64,000 bases of DNA from Hypericum androsaemum. Lineage: Eukaryota > Streptophyta > Magnoliopsida > Malpighiales > Hypericaceae. The stretch lies in the NCBI GenBank assembly GCA_963995505.1, contig OZ023192.1, positions 2,448,001 through 2,512,000 on the forward strand, in the 5' to 3' direction. Under the pieces are notes generated by a model. That model did not search any database. It was not told the origin of the DNA and was given only the letters and a program-made list of their open reading frames with translations. A program made the position numbers and the translations under genes. Positions 1-11,900 of the stretch are shown here, piece by piece; position 1 is the first letter of the stretch; every line of letters starts with the position of its first letter.

Positions 1-500
1 ATAGGATGTCTTTTTGTTTTGCCGGAGATATAGCCGGAGAAGACGACCAGAAATGTCGTCGGAGAAGACGATGTGTTGCCGCATAAGGCAAAGGGGCGAA
101 GGCCGAAGAGAGTATATGTTTTTTTTTATTATTTAAATGTATGGACATATTAATCATTTTCCTGATTAAAATATGATAATTAGATCGATGTCCTTGAACC
201 CGAGAGTATAATAAAATCAAATACGAAGACGATAAAATTATTTTTCAAAAATGATGGACCCTAGAAGAGATAGTACCAAACATAGGGACCTAAGAATAAT
301 TTACTCTTAAAAAAATCTTATCCGATTAGAAAATGAACTAATGATATCAACTTGTTGGTATCAAGAAAATAAATACAACAAAACTTTTTTAAAATAATAT
401 TGTTGAGACCAGAAAAAATTATTACTTCAAAAATGTAATATTATTCTATTTTACCTACTTTATTTGCCAAGATCAGATTAATGACATTGTCATTTTTTAA

Positions 501-1756
501 GGATAAATTACGTCCAGGTCCCTCTATTTTGATGAATTTACTTGTAGGGTCCTTACTTTTTCGAAAAACCTATTTCTGTCCTCCAAGTTTGAAAAAATAC
601 ACCTCTCAGGTCTCTACCGGGTCCATCGATAATGTCAGCGGTCAACATAATTCTTTTTATGACCATTATACCATTCGAAAGAAATTAAGATAAAATAAAA
701 AATCCCAACCTTTGTTGACCGAGGAGGACGGCCCTCCGCCACAGTCCCCACTCCTGTTGCCAGTGCCGAAATCCACCCACAACAACACCAACCTCAACAG
801 CTGCCTACCCAGACCAGCCTCGGCCACTCCCTCTACCTCCCACTCCTCTACCGAACCACAAGCCCACCTGTCCTCCTCCGTCGTCTCCGTCTCGTTTCAT
901 CTCCATCTCGCAGAACTAACATACCAATCCATCTACAACTTAAAAACCCACAATCGGATCTGAAAAAAGACGACGTGCTCCCGACCCTTTCTTCCCCAGC
1001 CGACCTCCCCCTTCTTTCCCGGCGAGACTTCCCCTTCTTCCCTAGCCGACCTCTCCCTTCTTTCTTGGCGGGCCTCCCTGTTATTTCCCAGCTGGAGACC
1101 CGTAAAGACGTCGTCGACCTTGGAAAATTTGCCCTAAAATCACGGCAGCTCTCGTCCATGTAACCTGCAATTTCTGGAGTGGAAACGGGGCCGAACACAC
1201 TCTATAAGTGAAAGCTAAGCTGAAATTTCTAGAGTGAAAATGACACACTCCAATTTAATTTAGGAGTTTTCATCTTCCAATTAAAAACCCTAATCACTGC
1301 TAATTGAAATTTCATGAAGCTCTCTTGGGAGTGAAAGCTCTATTGATTGTCGTTTGATTTATTGTTTCGTCAAACACAGTTCAGTAAAATTCTCTTGTGC
1401 TTGATTTGTTGTTCGATTTGCCGGCCAGAGATGACAATTGATTGTCGTTGTCTCTCGGAGGAGAGAGAGTGATGGAGATGGTTGACCGGCGATGGGGTAG
1501 TTGATCGGAGAAGACGGCCGATGAGGGAGAGAGGGCCGGGAAGAAGAAGGGGGAGGGAGGGATGTCTTTTTAATTTTATTAGATGGGCATACATGTTATT
1601 TCAAAAATTATGTTGACCGCTGACATCAGCAGTGGACCCACTAGGGACCTGAGAGTTCTATTTTATGAAACTTGGAAGACGAAAGAAGGGATTTCAAAAA
1701 AATAAGGACCTTACTAGTGAATTCGTCAAACTACAGGAATCTGAGAGTAATTTTCC
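501..1756. mobile_element. MULE-like element with about 150-bp TIRs
   Basis: The left end (501-655) and the reverse complement of the right end (about 1605-1756) match over roughly 150 bp, including a shared stretch reading GTCAGCGGTCAACATAA. The ends resemble the GGTAAATTAC/GTAATTTGCC ends of the elements at 22181 and 50876. Copy C at about 26763 lacks it, giving an empty site inside TTTTTTCTT; an imperfect 9-bp T-rich duplication flanks the element. The interior is pyrimidine-rich and contains a duplicated CTTCCC-rich stretch at 1005-1075. I recognise no transposase or captured gene. Confidence 0.7.
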
Positions 1757-1816
1757 TTTTTTCTTATCTTGTATAGCATTACTTTCCATTTTCTTCAAAT
1801 TTTTATTTGTACCATC

Positions 1817-3345
1817 TAGGGGTGAGCAAAAAATTCGATATACGATATCCGAAATTTTTTTTGGATTCGAATAATTTTATATTCGAAATCGAATTTGGAT
1901 TATCCGAAATTTATATTTTAGATTCGGAACCGAATTCGGATAATAGAATTATTAATGCGGCTCCTAAATATTACTACTTTGTATAAGGCATATATGGTCG
2001 ATGTTTATGGGCCTTGCTGCCCAAATTGGATTTGACCCAGATCTCTTATAATCAAAGTTTACGCACTAAAATCATTCTAGAGATGGCAATGGGTAGGGTC
2101 GAGTAGGGTATTGGTAGGACCTAACTAATACCCTAGTTTTTGGAGTTAGACCTATATCCTACCCTCGACCCTACACATTTTTTATTGTTAGACCCATATC
2201 TTACCCTCGAGGAGACCCAGGGTTTACAGGGTCTGTTGGGTCCGACCCTTTAACATTCTATCTTTTTTATAATTACTTTACAAAATATTTTTATTATTTC
2301 AATATAATCCAAATAAAAAATAAAGAAAAAAAATTAAAATCTATGTAATAAAATGATAACCTCAATTTAAAGTTGAGAGTAAACTATAAACCAACTGGTT
2401 CAACATAAAATGAAACACATACGACTAGCTCGTCAATCAAAAACTAAAAGTTATAAGTGTTCTTGCATAATATAAAATTTTAATTTCAAAATAATTTGTT
2501 TCTAAATTTCCAAGCGACATCTGAACAAGTCTACTCGACCATCTTCTTGATCTTGGGTGTGCGCTTATTCTTTTTACAGCTATATTATAATTATCTTAGC
2601 AATATAATAAATACGGATCTAAATAGGATCTAACTAGGGTCTAATTAGAGTGGGGTCTAATTAATGGGTCTATGGGCATGGTCTGGGTCTGAGTTTATAT
2701 GGACCCTATCCAGACCCAAATCCTATCTAAATAGATAGACCCAAATTCAAACCCTACCCGAAACCCATAGACCCTAAGATCCATAGGATAGAGTAAGGGT
2801 TTGATCCATTGGGTCTCCGTCTTTTTGCCATCCCTAAAAATCACCCTCCACATCTAACCATTATTTCTAAAAGAAAAAATACGAGATAAAAGAAATTCTC
2901 AATTCCTTAAACCCTAAATACCCAAGTCGCCCAATCACCATCGACCGCTCAATAATTACTGAGATTGCTCAAGCCCATAATCAAACTTCTAATGCCACCA
3001 CCGATTCTGACGAAGGTGACCATCTCTTTTGCTCCTCGCCCTCTATGTATCTCGATAGTTTATTTACTGTTGATGGATGGCTGAAAATGTGGAACGGTGC
3101 TTTATTTATCATTGATTTATTTACTAGAACTCGTTTATCTGTTGGACTCTCAATCAGACTATTTTTTTCTCTCAAATGCAACAAGCTCTTCTATAAATCA
3201 GATAATTTGGATTATTCGTATCCGAAAAAATTTAAATTTTGAATTTCGGATAATTGACTATTCGGATTCAGATAGAAAAATAGCTAATTCGGATAATGAA
3301 AAATTTGGATAATTCGGATTCGGATTATCCGAATGCTCACCCCTA
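1817..3345. mobile_element. hAT-like element, TIR TAGGGGTGAGCA
   Basis: It begins TAGGGGTGAGCA and ends TGCTCACCCCTA. A perfect 8-bp target duplication, GTACCATC, sits at 1809-1816 and 3346-3353. Copy C at about 26820 is the empty site. The subterminal regions carry many ATTCGGATAATCCGAAT-like palindromes. An 8-bp duplication with this kind of TIR is typical of hAT elements. No transposase reading frame is evident, so it appears non-autonomous; a second element is nested in its middle. Confidence 0.85.
2078..2836. mobile_element. Nested hAT-like MITE, TIR TAGRGATGGCAA
   Basis: It lies inside the 1817-3345 element. It starts TAGAGATGGCAA and ends TTGCCATCCCTA. Its ends match the small element at 50494-50744. 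The flanks show a degenerate duplication around AAAATCAT/AAAATCAC. The interior repeats GGGTCT/AGACCC-type words on both strands. It is non-coding. Confidence 0.65.
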
Positions 3346-3353
3346 GTACCATC

Positions 3354-4640
3354 TATTATTTGAATAACAGATAATAAAATTTGACAAAACTCTACTGATA
3401 AATATTTAACATAATTATATATCCAACGACAAATCTAATTAAGCTAAAACAACACCATCACTAATTGACCAAAGTGTTTGTTATTTTTTTCTTAAGTTGG
3501 TTATAATTTTGTAGTCTGACTAATTCAAATCTGAGCTCGGCATAACCTTTGAAAAAGGGTAAAGCTCTCCTAATGGATATAAAACATTATTGCATTTTTA
3601 ATGACTCAAACTCAAAATTTAATTAAATTAGAATAACTCATTCGTCATTTAATCTAAGTATTTGTTAATATTTATTTTAATTTAAGAGTCATAGGTGAAG
3701 TTATAATTCTCACATTACAGTCTAGGGTGGTTCTTTCTAAATTTAGTCCAATAAGTTTCTTCAAGTTAATGAAAACAATTTAATGACTTTCAATTTTTGT
3801 CTTATATTTAAGTATTTATCATGTGATGTTTGATTATATCTTTGAAATCTCGGTCCATTGTATATAATTAATGAAAAATTGATTTTTTTTAAATCGTAGT
3901 TGCGTGTTAAACTTTGCTTGTCATTAAATAGGATACGTTTTTTTTATGTCCTCGCTAAAATGTTCACCTTGAATGTTCTCTTCTAGAAGGGTTTTCTTCT
4001 CATAATTTGTGTACTTGATATAATAAATTTTACAAAAAAATAAATTAAAAAGTGAAATCGAAAACTCTGTAGTATGACTCGAATTGAAAAGGTAGCATGT
4101 TTCTGGTGTTCCAGGGGAATTAGTCCTAATTTCAGTGATCATGAAGATGATGAGTTCATTTACTAGAAAATCTTCGTAACTATACTTTAGTTATTAGAAT
4201 ATGGGAGGATGGTTAACTCTTTAGAATTACAAAACCGCCAAGAGACATTTTTTATTGATATTACAGTAGAATTTATGTAAAATGATATTCTATAAAATGA
4301 TAGCATTTCTAAATTAATAAAATGTTCTAGTCCCGAGTCAGAACTAGTGTTAAAATCTAATAACTCATATATCATAATAATTAATATTTTAAAAAAAAAT
4401 TAGTGCCATGTTTCGTTCTCAATTTTTGCATAAAATAAATTTTTTGAATATAAAGATATATTTTTACATAATTTATGAATTAAAAAATTATTTTAAGATA
4501 CTAGTCGTTGGGTATATAATTGTGTTAAATATTTGATGATAGAGTTTTGTCACCTTTTAAATGTCTTACCCAGTTCAAATCTAGATTAGTCGTTCTATTA
4601 GTTATTCGAATAATAGGTTGTACAAATTAAAAAATGAAGA
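3354..4640. other. AT-rich spacer of the duplicated unit
   Basis: No gene is seen. The sequence matches copy C (about 26830-28960). Part of it, about 3432-4070, is also present in inverted orientation at 19862-20495. Short frames here are not conserved between copies. Confidence 0.6.
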
Positions 4641-4760
4641 AAATGGAAAGTAATGCTAACTGGGAAATATCTCGGCAAATAAGGTAGGTAAAACAGAATG
4701 GCAACTGGGAACACCCGTAACCCTAATCCACGTCCCCACTACAAAAAATCCTCTTAACAC

Positions 4761-4767
4761 TATAAAA
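4761..4767 (+). promoter_or_regulatory. TATA box upstream of MYB fragment A
   Basis: TATAAAA lies 80 bases before the ATG at 4841 and is kept at the same spacing in copy B (20759) and copy C (29065). Surrounding bases such as CCCACCTCG are also conserved, so the fragments carry what looks like the original core promoter. Confidence 0.6.
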
Positions 4768-4840
4768 CCCACCTCGTTCTCTACTAATTTTCCACACCAA
4801 TATTCACTTTTCTTCCTCACTAGAAAACACAATAAGGGAT

Positions 4841-5435
4841 ATGGCGCAGCAACAGCGACCACAGTGGAGTGGGTTCGGGGGCCTAGAAGCCCCGAGGAGG
4901 ACGCCCATCCCAGGTACATGGTCAAGATTTTGGGGGCCCGCAATTGGTCAAACATAGCCTTGTCATCTGGGAAGTCCCACCGCCTCCGCTGTGCAATCAG
5001 TTATCACCAGCGGTGGTGCACCGACCGTTTAACCCGCAAGAGGACGTAATCATCATCAACACCCATGGCTATATGGAAATCAGTGGCCTACCATCACTAG
5101 GCTCCTCGTGGGATAGCGATGGTGGTCTACTTATTTTCATATAGTCTGTGGGCGTTGATGATGATTTCATCCTCTTGCAGGGTAAATGGTCGGTGCACCA
5201 GTGCTGGCGACAACTGATTGCACCAGCGGGGTGGCAAGACTTCTCGGATGACAAGGCTATGTTCGACCAATTGCTGGCCCTCCTCGTGGGGAGGACCGAT
5301 AATGCTGTGAAAAATTGTTGGAATGCAACCCTTAAGAGGAAGCTCTTACGCCACGTTGGCTTAGGACGTTACGGCATCGTTCCAGTGGGAAATGCCTCGA
5401 TGGCAGCGCCACAACTCAACAAGAAGTTGATTTAG
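4841..5435 (+). pseudogene. R2R3-MYB (subgroup 22-like) relic with internal palindrome, copy A
   Basis: Translations in several frames give R2R3-MYB sequence like the MYB44/70/73/77 group: RGPRSPEEDAH, ARNWSNIA, then NQLSPAVVHRPFNPQED, and, past the palindrome, GRTDNAVKNCWNATLKRK, ending at a stop at 5433. The parent would be a nuclear DNA-binding transcription factor. The reading frame is destroyed: a 10-bp deletion after the sixth codon shifts the frame relative to copies B and C, and the middle of the repeat is replaced by an inverted duplication (4941-5273). No full MYB protein can be made. The locus may still be transcribed, since its TATA box survives. A hairpin-RNA role is inference only. 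Confidence 0.8.
4941..5273. repeat. Palindromic inverted duplication of MYB sequence, copy A
   Basis: The sequence from 4941 to about 5106 is repeated in reverse complement from about 5107 to 5273 with no spacer. For example CAATTGGTCAAACATAGCC at 4941 pairs with GGCTATGTTCGACCAATTG ending at 5273, and ATATGGAAAT at 5071 pairs with ATTTTCATAT ending at 5142. The arms differ by scattered substitutions and 1-2 base indels. The left arm is MYB sense, the right arm MYB antisense, and MYB sense resumes after 5274. Confidence 0.9.
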
Positions 5436-6465
5436 AAAAATGATATGGCTTGCACATGAATTTCAATTTTAATTAGTATTTATTTTGTAATTAATTGAAT
5501 CGATTTCTCCTTTGTAAGTAGCAAATTGGGTCATGAAAAACCAGTCTAGTGTGTCTCTTTTGTAATAACGGACCAAATGACAAATGTGTTGCATATCATC
5601 ATCTTCAGAAAAATATATACAAACACGAATTCACTATTAAATTTTACATCATCTTCTTTGAAGAGAATGTGATGTTTTTACTGGTCGAAAAGGTTGTTAT
5701 TGTCCAACACAGCACTATTTTTATGAGTATGTATTTTTCTAAAAAAATTTGAATGCAAAATATAACTTAGTATATCTGATTAACAAGACCAAATGTTGTA
5801 ATCCCCTTTTCATAAATCAGATACAGAAACCAATATTTTTAAATGTTCCGAATGGGTTTCTGTTGTGAATGATAATAAAGCATTAATGATGATGATCATC
5901 CTCCTCGATCATTAGCATGGGTTCTCCTGGTTTCTGCACTCTTGGAACTTTTATTGAGCACGATGCACGCGTCCTTGGAACCTGCTTCTCTTGTGTAACG
6001 GCTAGTAACCGTTGGATGGCTTTCCGCGTTTCCGTTCCCGCTCCCGCCATCTTTCCTCTCTCTTTGTCATCAACGGCTAGTGCTCTATTTTTCATATGTG
6101 ACGATTAGATTAGTTAATGTATATGAGCTGTAATCTAGCACTAATTATTCCAGTTAACTTGTATATGAACACATATGTAAAGGTGTAATTACAAGTTAAG
6201 GAAATAAATTATTTCATTCTCAAATCTAAAGTTTCAGTTTTCACATTCAAATGTAAAAACAATATTTTTTTCTCATTTTTGACTTTTTAAATTTTTAGTG
6301 ATTTACCATGTGAGATAATTGAAGAATTATGTCCCACTCAAAAGAAAAAATTGTTTTGATTCTTTTGTAGTGAAACTAAAATTTTTTATATTTAAACATC
6401 ATTGTTATCTATTGAATAGTCTGACATTCGATTTCGTTTTTTACACTTTTTATCGTTAACAGTAA
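5436..6465. other. Downstream spacer of MYB fragment A
   Basis: No gene is supported. The stretch is conserved in B (21434-22740), in C (36256-37020) and, inverted, in C at 29229-29960. It contains a small minus-strand frame (5883-6095) that is broken in the other copies. It is shared duplicated sequence, probably the 3' flank of the ancestral MYB gene. Confidence 0.6.
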
Positions 6466-6856
6466 AAAATATTTGCGTGTGGATTAAGTGCGGAGAGAGA
6501 TAGAGGGTTCCTGTACCCTACATGATTTATTTTGGTCTATTGATTTTGATGATTAGGCGCGCGTCAGAGATCTGACGGTTGTAATTATCTAGGGGTACTT
6601 TGTCTTTTGATTCTCTCCCTCCTCCTTTTTCTCCTCTTCCTTCTCTTTGTTGGCTCACTCCCTTTTTTTCTTTCTCTTTCCTCTCTACTTCGCTTCTCTA
6701 GAGCACTTTCCTTCCTCTCCCTCACTATCTCTTTTTCCCAAACCTAAAATAAAATCGACGCCGACGAGGAGCAACGCCCACGGGGAGCGACGCCGGCGAG
6801 GAAGAAGTTTTCTTCTCTCTCCTTTTTTCTTCCTTCCCGTTTCCCTTCTTCTCCAT

Positions 6857-6897
6857 CACACACACACACATACACACACACACACTCTCTCTCTCTC
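6857..6897 (+). repeat. (CA)n(CT)n microsatellite
   Basis: An alternating CA run, interrupted once by TA, passes straight into a CT run ending at about 6897, all inside the copy A insertion. Confidence 0.9.
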
Positions 6898-6989
6898 CCC
6901 CCTCTTTGAAATGATTTTTTCAAGTGTGTAAAGTTGGATTTAGTGGATAGTTAAATCGTTTGTTCTTGTTTTTTGTTCATGATATATGT

Positions 6990-7440
6990 CCAAAGTGATA
7001 TGCCCGGCAATGACCAAATGGCAGTCCCAGTGACGTTCAAATGGCATGTCCGATTACGTTCAAATGGCAGGCCCGATTATGTTCAAACGGCAGGCCTGGT
7101 TACGGTAAAATGACATACTATGTTATAACCAAATGGCATGCCATGTTACGATAAAATGGTATGCCCGTTTACAATCAAATAGCATGCTCGTTTATAATCA
7201 AATGGCAGAGCCGGGTACGATAAAATGACATGTTTGGTAACAATAAAAATGTATACTCAGTAATGACCAAATGGCTGACCATGTACGATAAAATGGCATG
7301 CCCGGTTGTAATTAAATGACATATCCGGTTATGACTAAACGGCAGAGCAGAGTACGATAAAATGGTATGTCCAGTTATAATAAAAAGACATATTCGGTAA
7401 TGACCAAATGGCAGCCGGTTACGATTAAATAGTATGGCGT
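6990..7440 (+). repeat. 23-bp minisatellite, about 20 units
   Basis: Degenerate head-to-tail units follow a consensus near CAAATGGCATGCCCGGTTAC plus three bases. Most units are exactly 23 bp and two are 21-22 bp. Units diverge by several bases from each other, so the array is not newly amplified. It is followed by an AT-rich ATTTAATAAA stretch. Confidence 0.85.
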
Positions 7441-7637
7441 TAATATTTAATAAAATAATAATTTATTAAATAATAATTTATTAAATAAATAATATGAGAC
7501 ACGCGTTCCCACACGCGTCAGACCCCACCAGCGCGTCAGTCCTGACACGTCTTCTTTTTCTGTTTTTGGACTGTTTTACCCCTATTCTGTTTAGTACAGG
7601 TTTAGACTCCTTGTACCAATCCATGCCCAAAACATTT

Positions 7638-8910
7638 TCCCACTCAAATATTGACAAATATTTTCTGGTTTTGCTATTCCACTTCAGTTTAGGTGCAAAT
7701 AATTTTATTTATGAAATTTTATAACTCAAAATTGACATTTAGACGTCAAAATAGGTAGTTTAGTTGGATCTTGGAAAAAAAAAATTAAATTTGACATTAA
7801 ATATCGATTGTTAGAAGTATGGTCTTCAAAAGTCCAAATAATTGACATTTGGTTTTTAATGTCAATTTTGACATCTGTTGACAAGTATGATTCAAATTTT
7901 TTTTCGGCGTGAAAAAATAATGCATTAAGAAAAAGAAAATAGCAAGAAAGTGACAAGCCCTACCAACTACTTCCGGCCAACCCACATCACAGGTAGTCGA
8001 AGAGGGGATTTCTTTGACCAATAGACACGGAAAGTATGATTCGACATTTGGTTTCATGTTTTATACACTTTCGTATCTTCAACAAAATGATATTGTTCAA
8101 TGTATGTCCTGTCTATACACCCAATAACATATGGATGTACCGAATAGTAACACTTGATATATCACAAAAAATACAAGTCTCACATTGCAACACTAAGCCT
8201 TTGATACAATATATAAATAAAAAATTTCTCTCGGTTAGTGAAAAGAAAAATGTGACGCAACCGCGGTTCTAAAAGGAAACTCGAAATTTTTATTAATTAC
8301 TGTGAATCGAGATTTAGAAATATAATCATATAGTATTTGGTAATTGCCTTAATTCGGCCGCTCTTTAATTTGTTTCCATACACTTGGAAAAAGTATTTTG
8401 AACCAAAACTTAAATAGGACCAACCCAAAGCCAAGGCAAGTGTTTTTTTATATAAGTACGAGATAAGCGTAATAATTTCACCTACCGAGCTTTAATTACA
8501 AAAAAAAGCAAGTTCAAGCCAATCTTATAGAAACTTTTTTTTCTATTTTATAAGAACAATGCAAATACAAATCCATATAATTATAATTTTTTGGGAATTC
8601 ATATAATATAGACTTACTAGTATCAGATAGAATTGTGCAGATTAATCGTGATTTGACACAAGTGAGATCATTGAAGAAATTCTCTCAATAAATATTTAAC
8701 ACTACTGAATTCTCAATGGCTTAAACTCGAGACATCTTAGTTTAACTAGAACAACACACTTGTCAGTTAATCTAAATGATTGTGGATACCAAAAAATAAT
8801 CAAAGTTTGATATGGGTTAGATCTTTAAAATGTAGCAAAAAATTTTCAACAAGTATAAAATACTACTATATTTCTCATGGCTCAAACTCGAGACATATTA
8901 GTTTAATTAG
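7638..8910. other. AT-rich spacer of copy A
   Basis: No gene is seen. It is collinear with B (22740-23790) and C (37020-38080), including the conserved phrase CAACAAAATGATATTGTTCAATG. Confidence 0.6.
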
Positions 8911-8938
8911 AATAACAAACTTGCTAGTTGTAATTTTG

Positions 8939-11900
8939 TTCCCTTTCCCTCTGCTAGGGGTTTGTCTCTTTTATTGAGCCGTCACCCTTTCTAAGGTTTT
9001 TAGCCGAGCCGCTTCGATTTCACCATCTCGATCTCCTTCACGCTCACATTACTGATCATCACCACACTTCATGCCTTCGACTGTCCTCGTTGATCTGTTT
9101 CTCGTCGTCTCTCTTTTGATCTTCCGTTGTGGCTTATTAATAGAATTGCATAATACACTTGTCTTAGGTTTTGTCTTTTTGCTTAATAGAATTGTCTCCA
9201 TGCATATTGGTTCGTTCTTTTTATATTCATTAATAGGCTTGATGTAGGTTTGCATAGTGCTTCGCTTTTTCAGGGTTTCGATTGATTTTTAGATTTCAGT
9301 TTGTGTTTTTTTGTTTTGGTCATCTGCTTGACTTTCGATCGGTTAGGTTTGGTGTCCCGTGCTGGCTACCATAGAGCTTAGTTCTAGTGTTTCCCAGTTT
9401 CTTGCTTTCGTTATTGGTTTCGTTATCGCATATTTGCTGTATCTTGGTGTTTTGTTCTTTCTTGTAGGAATCATGAATATCATATGGTAGAACTGTCGTG
9501 TCTTGGGGAGTTCGCGGGCAGTTCTTCAACTACGCAGGTTGGTCCAATCCTGCAATCCCCGCCTCCGCTTCTTATCAGAGACAAAGTTCAAAGAGTCAGA
9601 AGCAGAGGACCTCAAATGGAGACTTGGTTATGAGTGTGGTATCTATGTAGCGTGTCGGAGGACGGGTAGAGCACGTAGTGGCGGACTTGTCCTTCTTTGA
9701 CACCAAGGTATGGACATTAATTTACTCTCTTTCTCGCTCCACCATATAGATGTGAAAGTCGTGGATTTTTGTTGTTGGAGATTTACAGGTTTCTACGGAT
9801 GGTCGAATACGGAGGATAGACATCAATCTTGGTCATTACTAAGACAACTGAAGGAGCGGTCGTCACTACCATGGGTTTGTGGGGGAGATTTCAATGAGAT
9901 TATTTTCTTGGCAGAGAAGAGGGGAGGCAACATTATTCCTCGGAGACGAATGGACGCTTTTCAGGAGGTCATCCAATACTGTGGTTTTTCAGAAGTTCGT
10001 CAGACAGGGATTTGGTTCACGTGGACAAATGGTCAGGAGGACGCAGATCATATTTAATGCAAGTTAGACAGGGTCTTTGCTACAATGGATTGGTTTGATC
10101 TCTATCCTTTTACTTCTGTGGAAGCTAAACCCCGAATGAGGTCGGACCACTCACCTTTGATTGCTCAGCTTCGGGTCGAGGAGCCTAGGCCTCAACAGAG
10201 ATGCTTCAGATTTGAACAAATATGGGAGAGACACGAGGAAAATGAGAAGAAAATTCGGCTAAGCTGGGATTGTACGTAGGGTTTGGACCTAGCTTCTAAA
10301 CTGTTGGTTTGTGCACAGCATCTTAAAGGGTGGGACAAAAGTGTTTTTGGCAGCGTGAGAAGACAAAGGGAGGAGCTTGAGAAGAGAATTGAAGCTATTC
10401 AAAATCAACCTTTGACAGCAGGTAGAAATAGTGAGATGGAGGAGCTTCTTAAGCGCTGGGAGGAGATTCTATCTAGGGAGGAGGCCATGTGGGCTCAGAG
10501 ATCTCGTATGGACTGGTTACGTGAGGGTGACCGCAATACAAAATTTTTTCACCACAAGGCTAAGAGCAGAGGCGTGAGAAATCGAATTCTGGAGATAGAT
10601 GGTCCAAATGGATCTAAAATCAAGAGATGGACCAATCTGGAAAGGGTGTTTAGGGACTTCTATTCTAACCTATTTTCTTCTAAGGGTGCTTTATAGGTCT
10701 CAGAAGTGACAGGCATGATGGAAAGGAGGGTGACAGATGACATGCAGCAAAAACTAAGTGCTCCCTACACAAAGGAAGAAGTGTATACCGCTCTCTGTGA
10801 GATGTACCCGACAAAGGCACCTGGACCGGATGGCATGCCCCCCTATTTTATCAGAAGCATTGGAAAGTGGTTTGTCCATCGGTAACTCGTTCCTCTCTAG
10901 CTATTCTTAATGATGGTGATGATCCCTCTTATCTGAACGATACCATTATTACTCTAATCCTTAAGTTTAAAAGACCTACTAGCTGCTCTAAATTTAGACC
11001 CATAAGCTTATGCAATGTGGTTATGAAAATCATCACTAAAGCTGTCACAAACAGGGTTAAGATTTTTTTAAATGACATCATTCATGAAAACCAAGGGGCG
11101 TTTGTTCCAGGGTGGCTAATCACTGATAATGCCTTAGTGGCTTTTGAGTTGTATCACTACCTTAAGAAGAAGACGTCGGGTAGACTAGGGTGATGTGCCA
11201 TTAAATTAGATATGATGAAGGCTTACGATAGAATCGAATGGGATTTTTTGGAGAAGATGTTGTTGGCTTTGGGTTTTCAAGATTCTTTTACTAACCTTAT
11301 CATGAGATGTGTTCGTAGTGTGAGATATGCTGTGCAGGTCAATGGACAGGTAGGAGACTTTTTAACTCCGGGCAGCACTTAGGGGACCCATTATCTCCTT
11401 ACCTCTTCCTATTATGTGTGGAGGGCCTGGGCACACTTATAAGGCGGGCGGAGAGTACACGACGAATACATGGTGTTAAAGTGGCAAGAGGCGCTCCAGC
11501 TGTTACTCACCTCTTTTTTGCAGATGACTCTCTTTTATTTGCTAGGGCAACAGAGATGGAGCTAAGAAATATTCTCTCCCTTTTGGATATGTACTCCAAG
11601 GCTTCGGGGCAAAAGGTGAATTTACAGAAGAGTTCGGTTTACTTCAGCAGGAACGTGTGTGAGACGAAGCAAGTTCGACTTTGTTCTATTCTGGGGATGA
11701 GGCTGAGAGAAGAAGGGGATACATATTTGGGCATACCGACACTAATGAGGAGGTCGAAAAGATAAATTTTCTGTTCAATCGAGGACATGATTAATGCAAA
11801 AATGGGGAGTTGGAAGGAAAAATTTCCTTCGAGAGCTGGGCGAGAGACCTTGATCAAATCAGTTTTACTTTCCATCCCCACTTATGTTATGAGTTGCTTC

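Larger units (their letters stand above)
6475..7628. mobile_element. 1.15-kb insertion specific to copy A, 9-bp TSD
   Basis: Copies B (about 22739) and C (about 37021) lack this block. It is flanked by AAAATATTT (6466-6474) and AAAACATTT (7629-7637), a 9-bp duplication with one mismatch. Its ends (GCGTGTGGATT and the complement of AATCCATGCCC) match only weakly. The 9-bp size suggests a Mutator-type insertion with poor TIRs, but the class is uncertain. It carries pyrimidine-rich DNA, a CA/CT microsatellite and a 23-bp minisatellite. Confidence 0.6.
1..8910 (+). repeat. Duplicated unit, copy A (left part)
   Basis: The first bases match 26289 onwards almost base for base, and collinear matches to copy C continue through the MYB fragment and spacers up to the LINE insertion. 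The same unit resumes at 14093-14312 and 19579-19771 on the far side of the LINE and the first Copia element. Insertions absent from copies B and/or C lie at 501-1756, 1817-3345 and 6475-7628, so those copies serve as empty-site references. The left end of the unit lies outside the window. Confidence 0.85.

Noticed and set aside
5883..6095. 70-codon minus-strand frame downstream of MYB copy A
   Set aside because: The matching sequence in copies B and C is interrupted, so it is not conserved as coding.
6990..7440. Regular short repeats considered as a CRISPR-like array
   Set aside because: Units are contiguous with no spacers and the DNA is plant; it is a minisatellite.
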